Positions 42,618-52,094 of a stretch of 64,000 nt of DNA are shown one piece after another. The notes under the pieces are model-generated. The model worked only from the letters and a program-made list of their open reading frames with translations. It was not told the DNA's origin and did no database searches. The DNA is from Methylobacter sp. Its GTDB lineage: Bacteria; Pseudomonadota; Gammaproteobacteria; Methylococcales; Methylomonadaceae. The DNA lies in the NCBI GenBank assembly GCA_024636505.1, contig JAGXGY010000039.1, positions 1-64,000 on the forward strand, read 5' to 3'. Both the position numbers and the translations under genes were made by a program. Position 1 is the first letter of the stretch; every line of letters starts with the position of its first letter.

Positions 42618-43451
42618 TTATTTAACGCGCTTCCATCTACCGTGAATATAATCTAAGGCTTCCCGAATATTCAAATCACGAGTTCCGCCACCGGTTCTAA
42701 CAAAAAATTTTGGTGTATTGCCTTGATCTAAAAATACAGGTCTGGGGGCAGGGGAAACAATAAGACGACAAACCTCTTTATTATCAATTACATGAAATAA
42801 TACATGGACAAATTGGCAGAGATCAGCACCCAAGTTGTTTGAAATAGCGGCCATTAGATTTTGTTCAAAACCATCCTGGTTCGGTTTTTTCAGGGTTTGA
42901 TAATCCTTATCCAGGCCGATAATCTGGCCATCGTCCGATACACCAATCAGCAATGTTCCACTGAGATGACTATTTAAAAATCCGGCGAGTGTTTTTAGAA
43001 CAACGCCTTCCAATGAGCGATTGACGCGTGATTCAACCATATCCCAACGCAACGAAGATTTAAATTCCAAATAAGAGCCTTCGCCTTTCTGAATAATCGA
43101 CAGTAAATCTTTATCTAATTCGTTTTTTAAGTGATCAATGTTGACTAGGCGTTGATGAATGAATTTGTATAGCACCAGCGATAATAGCCCAAGCATCGCG
43201 CCGATTTCGGCATAGAATATAAGCAATGTAGCGCTTTCATCGGATAAATTTCCGGTAAAAAGAGACGCAATTTGTTTTAAAACATACTCGATCGATGACA
43301 GCGGATTAATGGTCTGTTCGCGTGCATAGATGTAGTCGTAACTTGGCGCCAATACAAAAATGCCAATTATCGCGCCAGTCAAGGCGACGGCAAGGTAAAC
43401 CTTTAATTGTTGGCGCCAAATTGACAGCATCAGTAAGAAAAATCTTTTCAT
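42618..43451 (-). CDS. Membrane protein with AlbA_2/Schlafen-like domain
   Basis: Two TM regions, then GEGSYLEFKSSLRWD...VVLKTLAGFLNSHLSGTLLIGVSDDGQIIGLDKDY...RTGGGTRDLN. Confidence 0.85.
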   Translation of the reverse strand: MKRFFLLMLSIWRQQLKVYLAVALTGAIIGIFVLAPSYDYIYAREQTINPLSSIEYVLKQIASLFTGNLSDESATLLIFYAEIGAMLGLLSLVLYKFIHQRLVNIDHLKNELDKDLLSIIQKGEGSYLEFKSSLRWDMVESRVNRSLEGVVLKTLAGFLNSHLSGTLLIGVSDDGQIIGLDKDYQTLKKPNQDGFEQNLMAAISNNLGADLCQFVHVLFHVIDNKEVCRLIVSPAPRPVFLDQGNTPKFFVRTGGGTRDLNIREALDYIHGRWKRVK

Positions 43452-43517
43452 GATTTCGTTTAGTTCTCTGGTTTTTGTCCGCAGCTAGAAGTTCTTGGCA
43501 TCCCTTGGCGATACAAG

Positions 43518-44438
43518 TTAGCCTGCCCCCTTCCATTTTTGCTTGCGGGCTTTTTTCTTGGCCTCTTTCTCCGCCCGAATAATCACCAGCTCGGCCAGTT
43601 CCTTTTCCATCATGTCTGGTATTTCCAGGCTGATTCTGCCTATGGTGCCGGCGCGTAATTCGGACAGCAGGATTTTGGAGACTTTATCCATTTCGATGTG
43701 CCCGCCTGAGCGCAGGCAACCGCGTTTTTTGCCGATAGCTTCCATCAGCTGTTGCTCGCTTTCCGGGAGTTGCTCCAGTTGAAAGCGGGCTTTCAATAAA
43801 CCGGGGTAATGCTGCAGCAGGTATTCGGCGGCGAAGAAGGCGACATTCTCATGGCTGATGGCGGTGTCCTTGATTGCGCCGGTGGTAGCTAGCCGGTAGC
43901 CGCTGTTTTTGTTTTCGACATTGGGCCACAGCATGCCGGGCGTGTCGAAAAGAATAATGCCGTTGCCGATATCAATGCGTTGCTGGCTCTTGGTGATAGC
44001 CGGTTCGTTGCCGGTTTTGGCGATGATTCTGCCGGCCAGAATATTGATCAGTGTGGATTTGCCGACATTAGGTATGCCCATAATCAGCGTGTGGATGAGT
44101 CTGCCGCTGCTCTGTTTGGTCGGCAGCATCTTGTGGCACAGTTCGGTCAGCTGGCGCATTTTTTCCGGCTGCTCGGTGGTCAGCGCCAGGGTTTTTACGC
44201 CTTGTTCCTGTTCCAGATAGCTTTGCCATTGCTGCGTGATCTCGGGATCGGCAAGGTCGCTCTTGCTGAGTACTTTGATGCAGGGTTTGTCGCCGCGCAG
44301 GGCGGTCAACATCGGATTTTGGCTGCTGAACGGGATGCGCGCGTCCAGAATTTCGATAATCAGGTCAACCTGGGGCAGGATTTCTTTAACGGCTTTGCTG
44401 GCCTTGTGCATATGGCCGGGGTACCACTGAATAAGCAT
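43518..44438 (-). CDS. ylqF: Ribosome biogenesis GTPase YlqF/RbgA family
   Basis: IQWYPGHMHKASKAVKEILPQVDLIIEILDARIPFSSQNP; circularly permuted motifs (SKSDLAD, GIPNVGKSTLIN). Confidence 0.93.
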   Translation of the reverse strand: MLIQWYPGHMHKASKAVKEILPQVDLIIEILDARIPFSSQNPMLTALRGDKPCIKVLSKSDLADPEITQQWQSYLEQEQGVKTLALTTEQPEKMRQLTELCHKMLPTKQSSGRLIHTLIMGIPNVGKSTLINILAGRIIAKTGNEPAITKSQQRIDIGNGIILFDTPGMLWPNVENKNSGYRLATTGAIKDTAISHENVAFFAAEYLLQHYPGLLKARFQLEQLPESEQQLMEAIGKKRGCLRSGGHIEMDKVSKILLSELRAGTIGRISLEIPDMMEKELAELVIIRAEKEAKKKARKQKWKGAG

Positions 44439-44532
44439 GATGTTTATAGTCGGGTAAAATGATATATTTAAGCATTAATCCATTCAATCACCAAAAGCAG
44501 GCGCTTTTAGCGACAGCTATAAGGGTTAATCG

Positions 44533-44655
44533 ATGGAAGTCATCAGCGGTCAGCGGCGCTGTTTTTTGCTGATGGGTTGTACCCTGAATGAGCGAGTCCC
44601 GGCGACGGTTACTTTAGGTGATAATAACGAATACGCTGTGCAGACCCGCCGATAG
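44533..44655 (+). other. Possible 40-aa ORF, not supported beyond reading frame
   Basis: MEVISGQRRCFLLMGCTLNERVPATVTLGDNNEYAVQTRR*. Confidence 0.25.
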
Positions 44656-44686
44656 AAAGCATTTTTTTGAATAAACAGAGTGGAAT

Positions 44687-44829
44687 ATGTTTCAATCCAC
44701 ATTCGACCTCATCTGCCAAATGACTGGTCTTACGACAATCCATCGACAGATAGAGGTCAGTGGATTGCCTCGCCGTAAACGACTCTCCCTGAAGGGAGAG
44801 GTCTCAAACCAACAAGGAAATTTGATGAA
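44687..44829 (+). repeat. Structured repeat copy 1 (inverted copy at 55633-55829)
   Basis: ATGTTTCAATCCACATTCGACCTCATCTGCC...CAGATAGAGGTCAGTGGATTGCCTCGCCGTAAACGA...CTCTCCCTGAAGGGAGAGG...AACCAACAAGGAAATTTGATGAA. Confidence 0.9.
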
Positions 44830-45424
44830 TCCAATAACAAGCAGTTTTTACGCCTATTTATCGCGATTAAGATGGATTAAACGTTGGGGACTGAAGCGCA
44901 ATGCGCATGACGAAAATGTGATGGAGCATAGCTGGGAGGTATCGGTTATTGCCCACACTCTGGCCTTGATTAAAAACCGCTATTATGACGGCAATGTTGA
45001 TGCCAATGCGGTTGCTACTGCGGCTTTGTATCACGACATTACCGAAGTCATTACCGGCGATTTGCCGACGCCGATCAAATACCATTCCCCGGAAATCAGC
45101 ACGGCTTACAAGCGGATTGAGCATCAGGCTGAGCTGGAGTTGCTGGCGCTTTTGCCGGTTGAGTTGCAGGCGGATTTTCAGGTGCTGATTCAGCACGACA
45201 GAATGCCGATAGAGCATGTGCGGATTATCAAGGCGGCGGATAAAATCTCGGCTTATCTTAAATGCCGGGCTGAATTAAAAGCCGGGAATTTGGAATTTGA
45301 AACTGCGGCCGCGCAATTGGCTGTAATTATTGGCGCATCGGAGCAACCGGAAGTTGTTTTTTTTATGAACGCATTTGCGCCAAGTTGCGCATTGACGCTG
45401 GATGGCTTGATGAAAACCTATTGA
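44825..45424 (+). CDS. yfbR: 5'-deoxynucleotidase, HD-domain YfbR family
   Basis: ITSSFYAYLSRLRWIKRWGLKRNAHDENVMEHSWEVSVIAHTLALI...AALYHDITEVITGDLPTPIKY; start placed at MNPITSS. Confidence 0.92.
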   Translation: MNPITSSFYAYLSRLRWIKRWGLKRNAHDENVMEHSWEVSVIAHTLALIKNRYYDGNVDANAVATAALYHDITEVITGDLPTPIKYHSPEISTAYKRIEHQAELELLALLPVELQADFQVLIQHDRMPIEHVRIIKAADKISAYLKCRAELKAGNLEFETAAAQLAVIIGASEQPEVVFFMNAFAPSCALTLDGLMKTY

Positions 45425-45539
45425 TTTGGGTAAAGGCTAAAGAATCTACAGCCTACACCAGTCAATCTGAACTTGAGTTTTCCTTTAGGCAAAAAAATTA
45501 AACAGACTAATCAATCAAAAACATTGGATTCTATAAAGC

Positions 45540-45794
45540 ATGATTGGACACTTGGATAAAAGTACCCACGGAGAAGTTGTGCAACATCGATATACCGTTG
45601 AGCAAGCCAGAATGTTATTGGATATTTTAAAGTACCATAACGCATCAACTATGCTGCCGCCATTTCATCAGGTCAAGCAGGAAGCGCTTGATCAAGCGTT
45701 GGATAAGTTGCGGCTGGAATTGTCCGATTTTATCGCAACGGATGACGGGATTGGCTTCATCGTTCCGATTCGGGATGAGAAAGGCTTGATTTAG
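45540..45794 (+). CDS. Hypothetical 84-aa protein
   Basis: Open frame with plausible coding sequence; no family recognised. Confidence 0.5.
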   Translation: MIGHLDKSTHGEVVQHRYTVEQARMLLDILKYHNASTMLPPFHQVKQEALDQALDKLRLELSDFIATDDGIGFIVPIRDEKGLI

Positions 45795-46641
45795 TTTGGC
45801 TGTTTGCGTTTAAAACAACATCACACAACGCCGGAAGCGGCTGTGCTTCGGGTTTCTTGGCTGCTGGAGCCGGTTTTTTGGCCTCCTCTGAAAACCACCA
45901 GGCTAATGAAGCATCACAGCCGTCGCTTTCAGGGGGTGCTTCTTGTCCAGAGCAGTTTTTATTATTCAGCGGGCATTTGAGACGCACATGAAAGTGATCG
46001 TCATGCCCCCACCAGGGACGGATTTTTCTTAGCCAGTCATGGCTTGATTTGCGCGTACACAATAGCTGCTTGATGCTGGCGTTGACGAAGATCCGGTCGA
46101 CCTCGGGTCTGCGTGCCGTCGCTTCAAGGATTTTCTCGTGAGTCATCGACCATTGATTGTCGTTGATAGCATCCGATTTGGCGACAAGAACCGAGGGGGC
46201 GCCCCAGGTTTCGCGTTCATTAAAGTCCAGGTTTCGATTTGCAGCTTGTTGTGAAAGCAAATACCAGATATCAACATCCAGCCCGGTTTGATGGCTGCGG
46301 TGTCCGCTTGGCGTCGGTCCGCCGCGCGGTTGTCCCAGGTCGCCAATCAGCAGCACCCCCCACTGTTGTGAATGCGTCGTCTGCGCGATGCTTTCAATAA
46401 AGTGAATCAAATCAGGATGGCCATAAGACCGGCCGCGTGTAGGGCGCATTACCTGATAGCCGGTACCGTTTTGAGGTAACGGGACAGCACCGCTCAAACA
46501 ACCGGCGGTATAAGAACCGATACTTTGGGCGTTATTGCCGATTTGCGCTGCTTGATTAATGGCGGCCCATTGATTGGCAACAGGAGATGAATAGCATGGT
46601 GAAAAAACAGCCAACAATAACACAAGCGGGAAGAATTTCAT
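45757..46641 (-). CDS. mepA: Penicillin-insensitive murein endopeptidase MepA
   Basis: LIGDLGQPRGGPTPSGHRSHQTGLDVDIWYLL; PWWGHDDHFHVRLKCP. Confidence 0.95.
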   Translation of the reverse strand: MKFFPLVLLLAVFSPCYSSPVANQWAAINQAAQIGNNAQSIGSYTAGCLSGAVPLPQNGTGYQVMRPTRGRSYGHPDLIHFIESIAQTTHSQQWGVLLIGDLGQPRGGPTPSGHRSHQTGLDVDIWYLLSQQAANRNLDFNERETWGAPSVLVAKSDAINDNQWSMTHEKILEATARRPEVDRIFVNASIKQLLCTRKSSHDWLRKIRPWWGHDDHFHVRLKCPLNNKNCSGQEAPPESDGCDASLAWWFSEEAKKPAPAAKKPEAQPLPALCDVVLNANSQTKSSLSHPESER

Positions 46642-46701
46642 GTTGAAATTGGGGTGTGATGAAGTATAAAGGGCGACCTGTCAGTCGCCCTGTTGTTCGA
46701 C

Positions 46702-47595
46702 TTACTTATTAACAGGCGCTGATAAATCCAGAAAATGCTGGGAATTATCCGTTACAGGTACAAGGGTAGAGCTATCGCTGCTGATTGTCGGCGCTGTGTT
46801 GTTCGTTTTTGCAATCCCTGTCGTTTCAGTGTCGGCTTCATCTTCCAGCTGGAGTTGATCTTCTTCAGGAACATTACCGTCATGGAGCAGGTATTCACGA
46901 CGCTGCTGGTAAGCGTTTTTAATAAAAGAGTAACGGTCAATAGCGGCTTCATCAACGATCTTTTCCGTCGGTATCAAATCGGCACGGGTATCGGTGACAT
47001 CAATAGCTTTCGCGCCGCCATTGATTGCGCTGACAGCAGCTCCGCCACCGGCAAATACAAAAGTATAGGTAAGGGGATTCATTAAAGCGTCGCCAACAGA
47101 CCCGGCGACGCCTCTCGGCGAACTGGGTCCCATAAACGGCACTACCAGATAATTACCTGACGGAACCCCCCAGAAACCTAAGGTTTGCCCGAAATCTTCG
47201 TTATGTTTAGGCAAATCAATCATAGTGGCTACATCCACAAAACCGGCAACGCCAGCAGTAGTGTTAATTAGGAACCGACCGGCATCCATACCGCCTTGCG
47301 CCATTTTAAGTTGCAGAAGATCATTAAGCATTACGCCGATGTCGTTAAGGTTACTGAAAAAATTGGTTATGCCGTCATCAACGAATTTTGGTGTTATCCA
47401 CATATAGCCTTTTGCCATAGGTTTTAAAACAGCCTTGTCCAGATCGTCATTAAATTCTTGCGTACCGCGATTCCAGCCCTCCCAGGGATCTGCTTGGTTA
47501 GTTTCTTGGGTGGTTGCACAACCGCCAAGCATACTTGATATAACCAAGCTGTTTATTAATAAACGCGTGTTAATAATGGGTTTTTGGATACTCAT
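46702..47595 (-). CDS. mlaA: MlaA/VacJ family lipoprotein
   Basis: DPWEGWNRGTQEFNDDLDKAVLKPMAKGYMWITP; HNEDFGQTLGFWGVPSGNYLVVPFMGPSSPRG. Confidence 0.93.
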   Translation of the reverse strand: MSIQKPIINTRLLINSLVISSMLGGCATTQETNQADPWEGWNRGTQEFNDDLDKAVLKPMAKGYMWITPKFVDDGITNFFSNLNDIGVMLNDLLQLKMAQGGMDAGRFLINTTAGVAGFVDVATMIDLPKHNEDFGQTLGFWGVPSGNYLVVPFMGPSSPRGVAGSVGDALMNPLTYTFVFAGGGAAVSAINGGAKAIDVTDTRADLIPTEKIVDEAAIDRYSFIKNAYQQRREYLLHDGNVPEEDQLQLEDEADTETTGIAKTNNTAPTISSDSSTLVPVTDNSQHFLDLSAPVNK

Positions 47596-47695
47596 GGCTT
47601 ATCTCTATTTTGCTGGGTGTTGAGGTTATGGGAGGCCTGTCTCAGACAGTTATTATATTTTGCGCGAATTATATCAGACACAAGCCTTAAAAAAC

Positions 47696-48499
47696 TCATT
47701 GATTTTGCATTTGCCGGAGTATCCAATGTTGCCGTTTAAGTAAGTATCTTGATGGTTGCGCTGCTCGCAGAAGTCTGGGGTTAGGTAAGGTTGCAGCCAA
47801 CAATGCCGCCTGAGATCGACTGATTTGGCTTGCATGAACACCAAAATAGTATTTGCTCGCCGCCTCTATGCCAAACAGATGATCGCCGAATTCGGCAATA
47901 TTTAAGTAAATCGTCAAGATTCTATCCTTACTCCACAGTAACTCGATCAGCAGCGTAAACCAAGCCTCCAGACCTTTGCGTACAAAACTTTTTGACGGCG
48001 TCAAGAATAAGTTTTTGGCGACTTGTTGGGAGATAGTGCTTGCTCCTCTAAGCTTGCCGCCGTTCATATAGTCATCAATAGAGGATTGTATGGAATGCAG
48101 GTCAAAACCGGCGTGTTTAAAAAATCGTTGATCTTCGGAAGCAATGACTGCAGAAGAGGCGTGAGGCGATATTTTTTTGGCTCCGACCCATGAGTAGTTA
48201 ATCGTCCTGAACGGGTCGCCGCCCATGAGATCTTCAATATGTCGATACACCATAAACGCCGATGTCGGCGCAGGCACAAAGCGCAACAGCACGCACAAGC
48301 CTATCGAGGTAGTCAGGAAGGTGAGCAGCAAATAAAGCGCGGTTTTACGCAAGAATCGCTTGATGGACAATGAGCGAAAATTGCTTGTTTTGCGGTAACG
48401 GGGTTGTCTTGCCAAAGCGTAATGATGGTTGGTAGTGGTGTTAACTGATTTACCGATTAAGGTTTTGTATTGCATTTTTCTATATGATAAGGCCTTCAT
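47696..48499 (-). CDS. mtgA: Monofunctional biosynthetic peptidoglycan transglycosylase
   Basis: AVIASEDQRFFKHAGFD...RGASTISQQVAKNLFLTPSKSFVRKGLEAWFTLLIELLWSKDRILTIYLNIAEFG. Confidence 0.94.
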   Translation of the reverse strand: MKALSYRKMQYKTLIGKSVNTTTNHHYALARQPRYRKTSNFRSLSIKRFLRKTALYLLLTFLTTSIGLCVLLRFVPAPTSAFMVYRHIEDLMGGDPFRTINYSWVGAKKISPHASSAVIASEDQRFFKHAGFDLHSIQSSIDDYMNGGKLRGASTISQQVAKNLFLTPSKSFVRKGLEAWFTLLIELLWSKDRILTIYLNIAEFGDHLFGIEAASKYYFGVHASQISRSQAALLAATLPNPRLLRAAQPSRYLLKRQHWILRQMQNQ

Positions 48500-48640
48500 T
48501 CAGGTTTGGGTAGCGGCAACGCTTACTATTAACCAGTAAATAAAGTCTGTTCCCTGTTTTACACTGTTAGTGCTGTTGCTAAGAATTTATCGCCATTATT
48601 ATCGTTATAATAAATATTTTCCACAGACTTGATTTGACGC

Positions 48641-49627
48641 ATGACATCCAGATATAGGCTGATTACACTGCTGCTGATGACGCTAAGCGGCTGCATGCCG
48701 ATGACTTATCCTCCCGGCGCCCAAAATAATAGGGCGCAACTTGGTATGAATATTTTTTTGACCGAAGACGGTGCAAGCTTACCGTTACGTCACTGGCTGC
48801 CAAAAAACGAACCGCATGCGATCATTATCGCGCTGCATGGCTTTAATGATTACAGCCGTTTTTTTGATTCGCCGGGCGAGTATTTCAGCAGCCAAGGTAT
48901 TGCCAGTTTCGCTTATGATCAACGGGGTTTCGGCATGGCACCGAAGCGTGGTTTGTGGGCGGGGTATGAAGCTTATGCCAAAGACTTGCGGGTTTTGCTG
49001 CGACTGATCAAGCAACGCTATCCGAAACAGCCGGTTTATTTGCTCGGAGAAAGCATGGGCGGCGCGATCATTATCGCCGCTATGAGCCAAAGGGATAGGC
49101 CGGAAGTCGCCGGTATTATTTTGGCTGCTCCGGCGTTATGGGCCAGGTCGATTATGCCTTGGTATCAGGTATGTTTGCTGTGGGTACTGGCGCATAGTTT
49201 GCCTTGGCTGACTTTGACAGGGGAGAGTTTGGCTGTCACGGCATCGGATAATATTGACATGCTCAGCGCCATGAATCGTGATCCTTGGGTTATCAAAGCG
49301 ACTCGGGTGGAAGCGATGTATGGCTTGACTGATTTGATGGACGAAGCGTTTAAAGGTGCTGCGTCATTATGCGGAAATATCCTGATACTATATGGCGAAA
49401 AAGACGAAATCCTGCCCAAGGAAGCTACTTATGCATTCTTGCGGAAATTTCTTGCCGCAGATGCCGCCAATAAAACGGTGGTGATATACCCGCAAGGCTA
49501 CCATATGCTGTTACGCGATTTGCAAGCGCCCGTCGTATGGAAGGACATAGCCGCATGGATCAATGCCGGCCCTGACAAGCTGCCGTCGGGCGCGGATGAC
49601 AGGGCGCAGCAATTGTTAAGTAGATAG
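48641..49627 (+). CDS. Alpha/beta hydrolase, monoacylglycerol lipase/lysophospholipase-like, probable lipoprotein
   Basis: LLLMTLSGCMPM lipobox; IIIALHGFNDYSRFFDSPGEYFSSQGIASFAYDQRGFGMAP; LLGESMGGAI. Confidence 0.88.
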   Translation: MTSRYRLITLLLMTLSGCMPMTYPPGAQNNRAQLGMNIFLTEDGASLPLRHWLPKNEPHAIIIALHGFNDYSRFFDSPGEYFSSQGIASFAYDQRGFGMAPKRGLWAGYEAYAKDLRVLLRLIKQRYPKQPVYLLGESMGGAIIIAAMSQRDRPEVAGIILAAPALWARSIMPWYQVCLLWVLAHSLPWLTLTGESLAVTASDNIDMLSAMNRDPWVIKATRVEAMYGLTDLMDEAFKGAASLCGNILILYGEKDEILPKEATYAFLRKFLAADAANKTVVIYPQGYHMLLRDLQAPVVWKDIAAWINAGPDKLPSGADDRAQQLLSR

Positions 49628-49643
49628 TGATTCGGGGTTTGGT

Positions 49644-49687
49644 TGTGGGAGCGACGCCCTCGTCGCGATGAAGGCATCGCTCCCACA
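49644..49687. repeat. REP-like inverted repeat
   Basis: TGTGGGAGCGACGCCCTCGTCGCGATGAAGGCATCGCTCCCACA. Confidence 0.8.
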
Positions 49688-49697
49688 AAACGCGCCC

Positions 49698-50354
49698 TTA
49701 CATGGCTTTGCCATTGGACCATTTTTCATGCAATTGCTCATATTCATGAGTCGTGGTCACAACTACAATTTCATCGCCTTTTTTAAGTTTGGTATCATGA
49801 TCGGCTGGTTGAAAGACGTTATTCCGATAAATAAATATCGCTCGGGACTGTTTCGGTAAATCCAGGTTGCTGATTAATCCTTCGCAGCTGTCGTCGGCGA
49901 TAAAGCTAAATAAGCGGACATTACCCCGGATGATCGCAGACAACTCCAGCATATTTCTTCCTGCCGCGCTATTCGCTAAATAGCGGGCATTGTTAAGCGT
50001 AGGAATAATGGTATCGTTCAGCCCCAACTCGATGCAGATATGTTCGAACTCGACATCTTCGATTCGGGTAATGACCCGTTTAATTCCCAGCGAACGCGCC
50101 ACCAAACTGGAAATAATATTAGCTTCATCGCTCTTGGTCAGGCAAAACAGAATGTCGATAGAGCCGGGAGAGGTCTCTTTCAGGATGGCCGGTTTACTGC
50201 CATTGCCATGCATAAACACGCAATCGATTTTTTCGATCAGTTCATCGATGACCGCTTTGTCTTTTTCAATAATGATGACCTCATGGCCTACCTGTAGCAG
50301 CAATTCTGCGGTTGCTATCGCCAGCGAAGAGGCGCCAATAAATACAATTTTCAA
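49698..50354 (-). CDS. trkA: Potassium uptake TrkA-family NAD-binding protein
   Basis: MKIVFIGASSLAIATAELLLQVGHEVIIIEKDKAVIDEL; TrkA-C domain; overlaps trkH. Confidence 0.88.
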   Translation of the reverse strand: MKIVFIGASSLAIATAELLLQVGHEVIIIEKDKAVIDELIEKIDCVFMHGNGSKPAILKETSPGSIDILFCLTKSDEANIISSLVARSLGIKRVITRIEDVEFEHICIELGLNDTIIPTLNNARYLANSAAGRNMLELSAIIRGNVRLFSFIADDSCEGLISNLDLPKQSRAIFIYRNNVFQPADHDTKLKKGDEIVVVTTTHEYEQLHEKWSNGKAM

Positions 50355-51823
50355 GAGTAACTCCTTGCCGTGATCCAGGTGCGCGGATAAAGCAATATTA
50401 AAAAAGCCAAAAATTCAACCCGTCCCAACAACATGTCGACAATTAACACGATTTTCAGTCCCGGTTCCAGTTCGGTTCGGGTAATTCCGGTCGACAACCC
50501 GGTGGTCGAGCAAGCCGAAACAACTTCAAACAAGGCATTCAGCGGATCGTAACCAGCCACCAGGAAGGGCAGCCAGGAACATAGTACGGTGCCTATGAAG
50601 ATTAAGATCAGCATTAAAGCCTTTTCGATCTCATCGGATTCCAGTTTGTCGTCGCTCAAATGCCGTTCCAAGATGGCATGAGCGGGCAGCGCGGTGCGCT
50701 GAATAAAAAACTGTAACAATCGCAGTACAATCAGTAAACGCAGGATTTTTATACCGCCCGCAGTGGAACCGATAGAGCCGCCGACCAGCATCGAAAAAAT
50801 CAGGCTCAGTTTGGAGGCATTATCCAAAGCGGCCACATCGACATTGGCAAACCCTGTGGTGGTTTGAGCAGAAAGTCCCATAATCACGGCGTGTTTAATC
50901 CTTAATAAGGCATTTCCGTCGTTTTCTCCAGAACAAAAAAACAGTAAGCCGATCACCAATATCGATAGCCCCAATAAGGCCCGAATCTCCAAAGTGAATG
51001 ACAATTCCTGGATGCCGTTGTGGAAAAAGCGGTAATAAAACGGCAAGGAAATAGCGCCCAGTACGCCGCATAATACTATCGCTAACTGGGCAGGCCATGG
51101 CTCAATCGCCGCAAGACTTGAATCGTAAATGGAAAATCCGCCGGTTGATATGCCGCTCAATGCGTGCGTCACGGCGCTCAATGGCGGCACGCCGATCATT
51201 AATAACAAGCTGATGGCAAACACGGTCAGTGCACAATAGATTATCAGCAATTTAAGCGAATGCGCACGCGCATTGCCTAAAATATCCCGACTATCGCTGA
51301 TGTCGCCCATCGCCAGACGTCGGGCGGCAAGTCCCTTGTCCTGAAATAACCAACTGATTGAAAAAATAACAATGCCCAAGCCGCCGTACCATTGCATCCA
51401 GGAACGGGCGAACAGCAACGCCGCTGAATGTCGCTGTATGTGGCTGATGGTGCTTAAGCCTGTGGTGGTCAATGCTGAGACTGCTTCAAAAAAAGCATCG
51501 ATATTGCTCAAGCCTTCGTCGATAAAAGGAAGACAGCCCGATAGAGCAGACAGGAAAAAAGACAGTGCGGAAATCACCAGCACTTCATTATCCTTGATGT
51601 CTTCAGGTGCCTGAATCCGGGATAGTGTCAGGCAGATGGCACTGAGCGCCGCCAATACGCTTAACTGATTAATCATAAACGCCCAGTCGCCGTTCAGCAA
51701 AGCGACTAAAACGGGAACTAATCTCAAGGCCATGACAACAATACCGATGCGAGCGAGATAACAAGTTAACACGCGATAGCGTACCGGTTGGGCCAAAGCA
51801 TGGGGAACATTGGGAAAACTCAT
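50351..51823 (-). CDS. trkH: TrkH-family potassium uptake protein
   Basis: Multi-TM; ALTTTGLSTISHIQRHSAALLFARSWMQWYGGLGIVI; GGSIGSTAGGIKILRLLIV; SACSTTGLSTG. Confidence 0.92.
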   Translation of the reverse strand: MSFPNVPHALAQPVRYRVLTCYLARIGIVVMALRLVPVLVALLNGDWAFMINQLSVLAALSAICLTLSRIQAPEDIKDNEVLVISALSFFLSALSGCLPFIDEGLSNIDAFFEAVSALTTTGLSTISHIQRHSAALLFARSWMQWYGGLGIVIFSISWLFQDKGLAARRLAMGDISDSRDILGNARAHSLKLLIIYCALTVFAISLLLMIGVPPLSAVTHALSGISTGGFSIYDSSLAAIEPWPAQLAIVLCGVLGAISLPFYYRFFHNGIQELSFTLEIRALLGLSILVIGLLFFCSGENDGNALLRIKHAVIMGLSAQTTTGFANVDVAALDNASKLSLIFSMLVGGSIGSTAGGIKILRLLIVLRLLQFFIQRTALPAHAILERHLSDDKLESDEIEKALMLILIFIGTVLCSWLPFLVAGYDPLNALFEVVSACSTTGLSTGITRTELEPGLKIVLIVDMLLGRVEFLAFLILLYPRTWITARSYS

Positions 51824-51916
51824 GTTAAGCGTGCTCCCGGATAAATCGGAATGTTAATTTAGCACTATTTAGCTGATTATTCATGAAAGATTCGGAATTG
51901 AGTCGCTGGCATCCTC

Positions 51917-51954
51917 GCCCTGAACGGCGGGGTTTTACGCTACTTAGCGATAAA
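51917..51954 (-). repeat. IS200/IS605-like end, inverted copy of 20855-20892
   Basis: Reverse complement TTTATCGCTAAGTAGCGTAAAACCCCGCCGTTCAGGGC differs only slightly from 20855-20892. Confidence 0.8.
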
Positions 51955-52094
51955 AAAAACATTTTCAGCATAACGCTAAACATCACCATCAACAATGGCG
52001 GCCACATGAATAGATTTTTTTTACCTGCTTGAGAGCCGGTAAAAACAGTTACAATATCCGATGTATTTATTATCGTTTTAACTCTGTATTAGCC

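Noticed and set aside
44687-44824. N-terminal extension of the yfbR ORF
   Set aside because: The extension is the repeat sequence also found at 55633-55829; the family N-terminus begins near MNPITSSFYAYLSRLRW.
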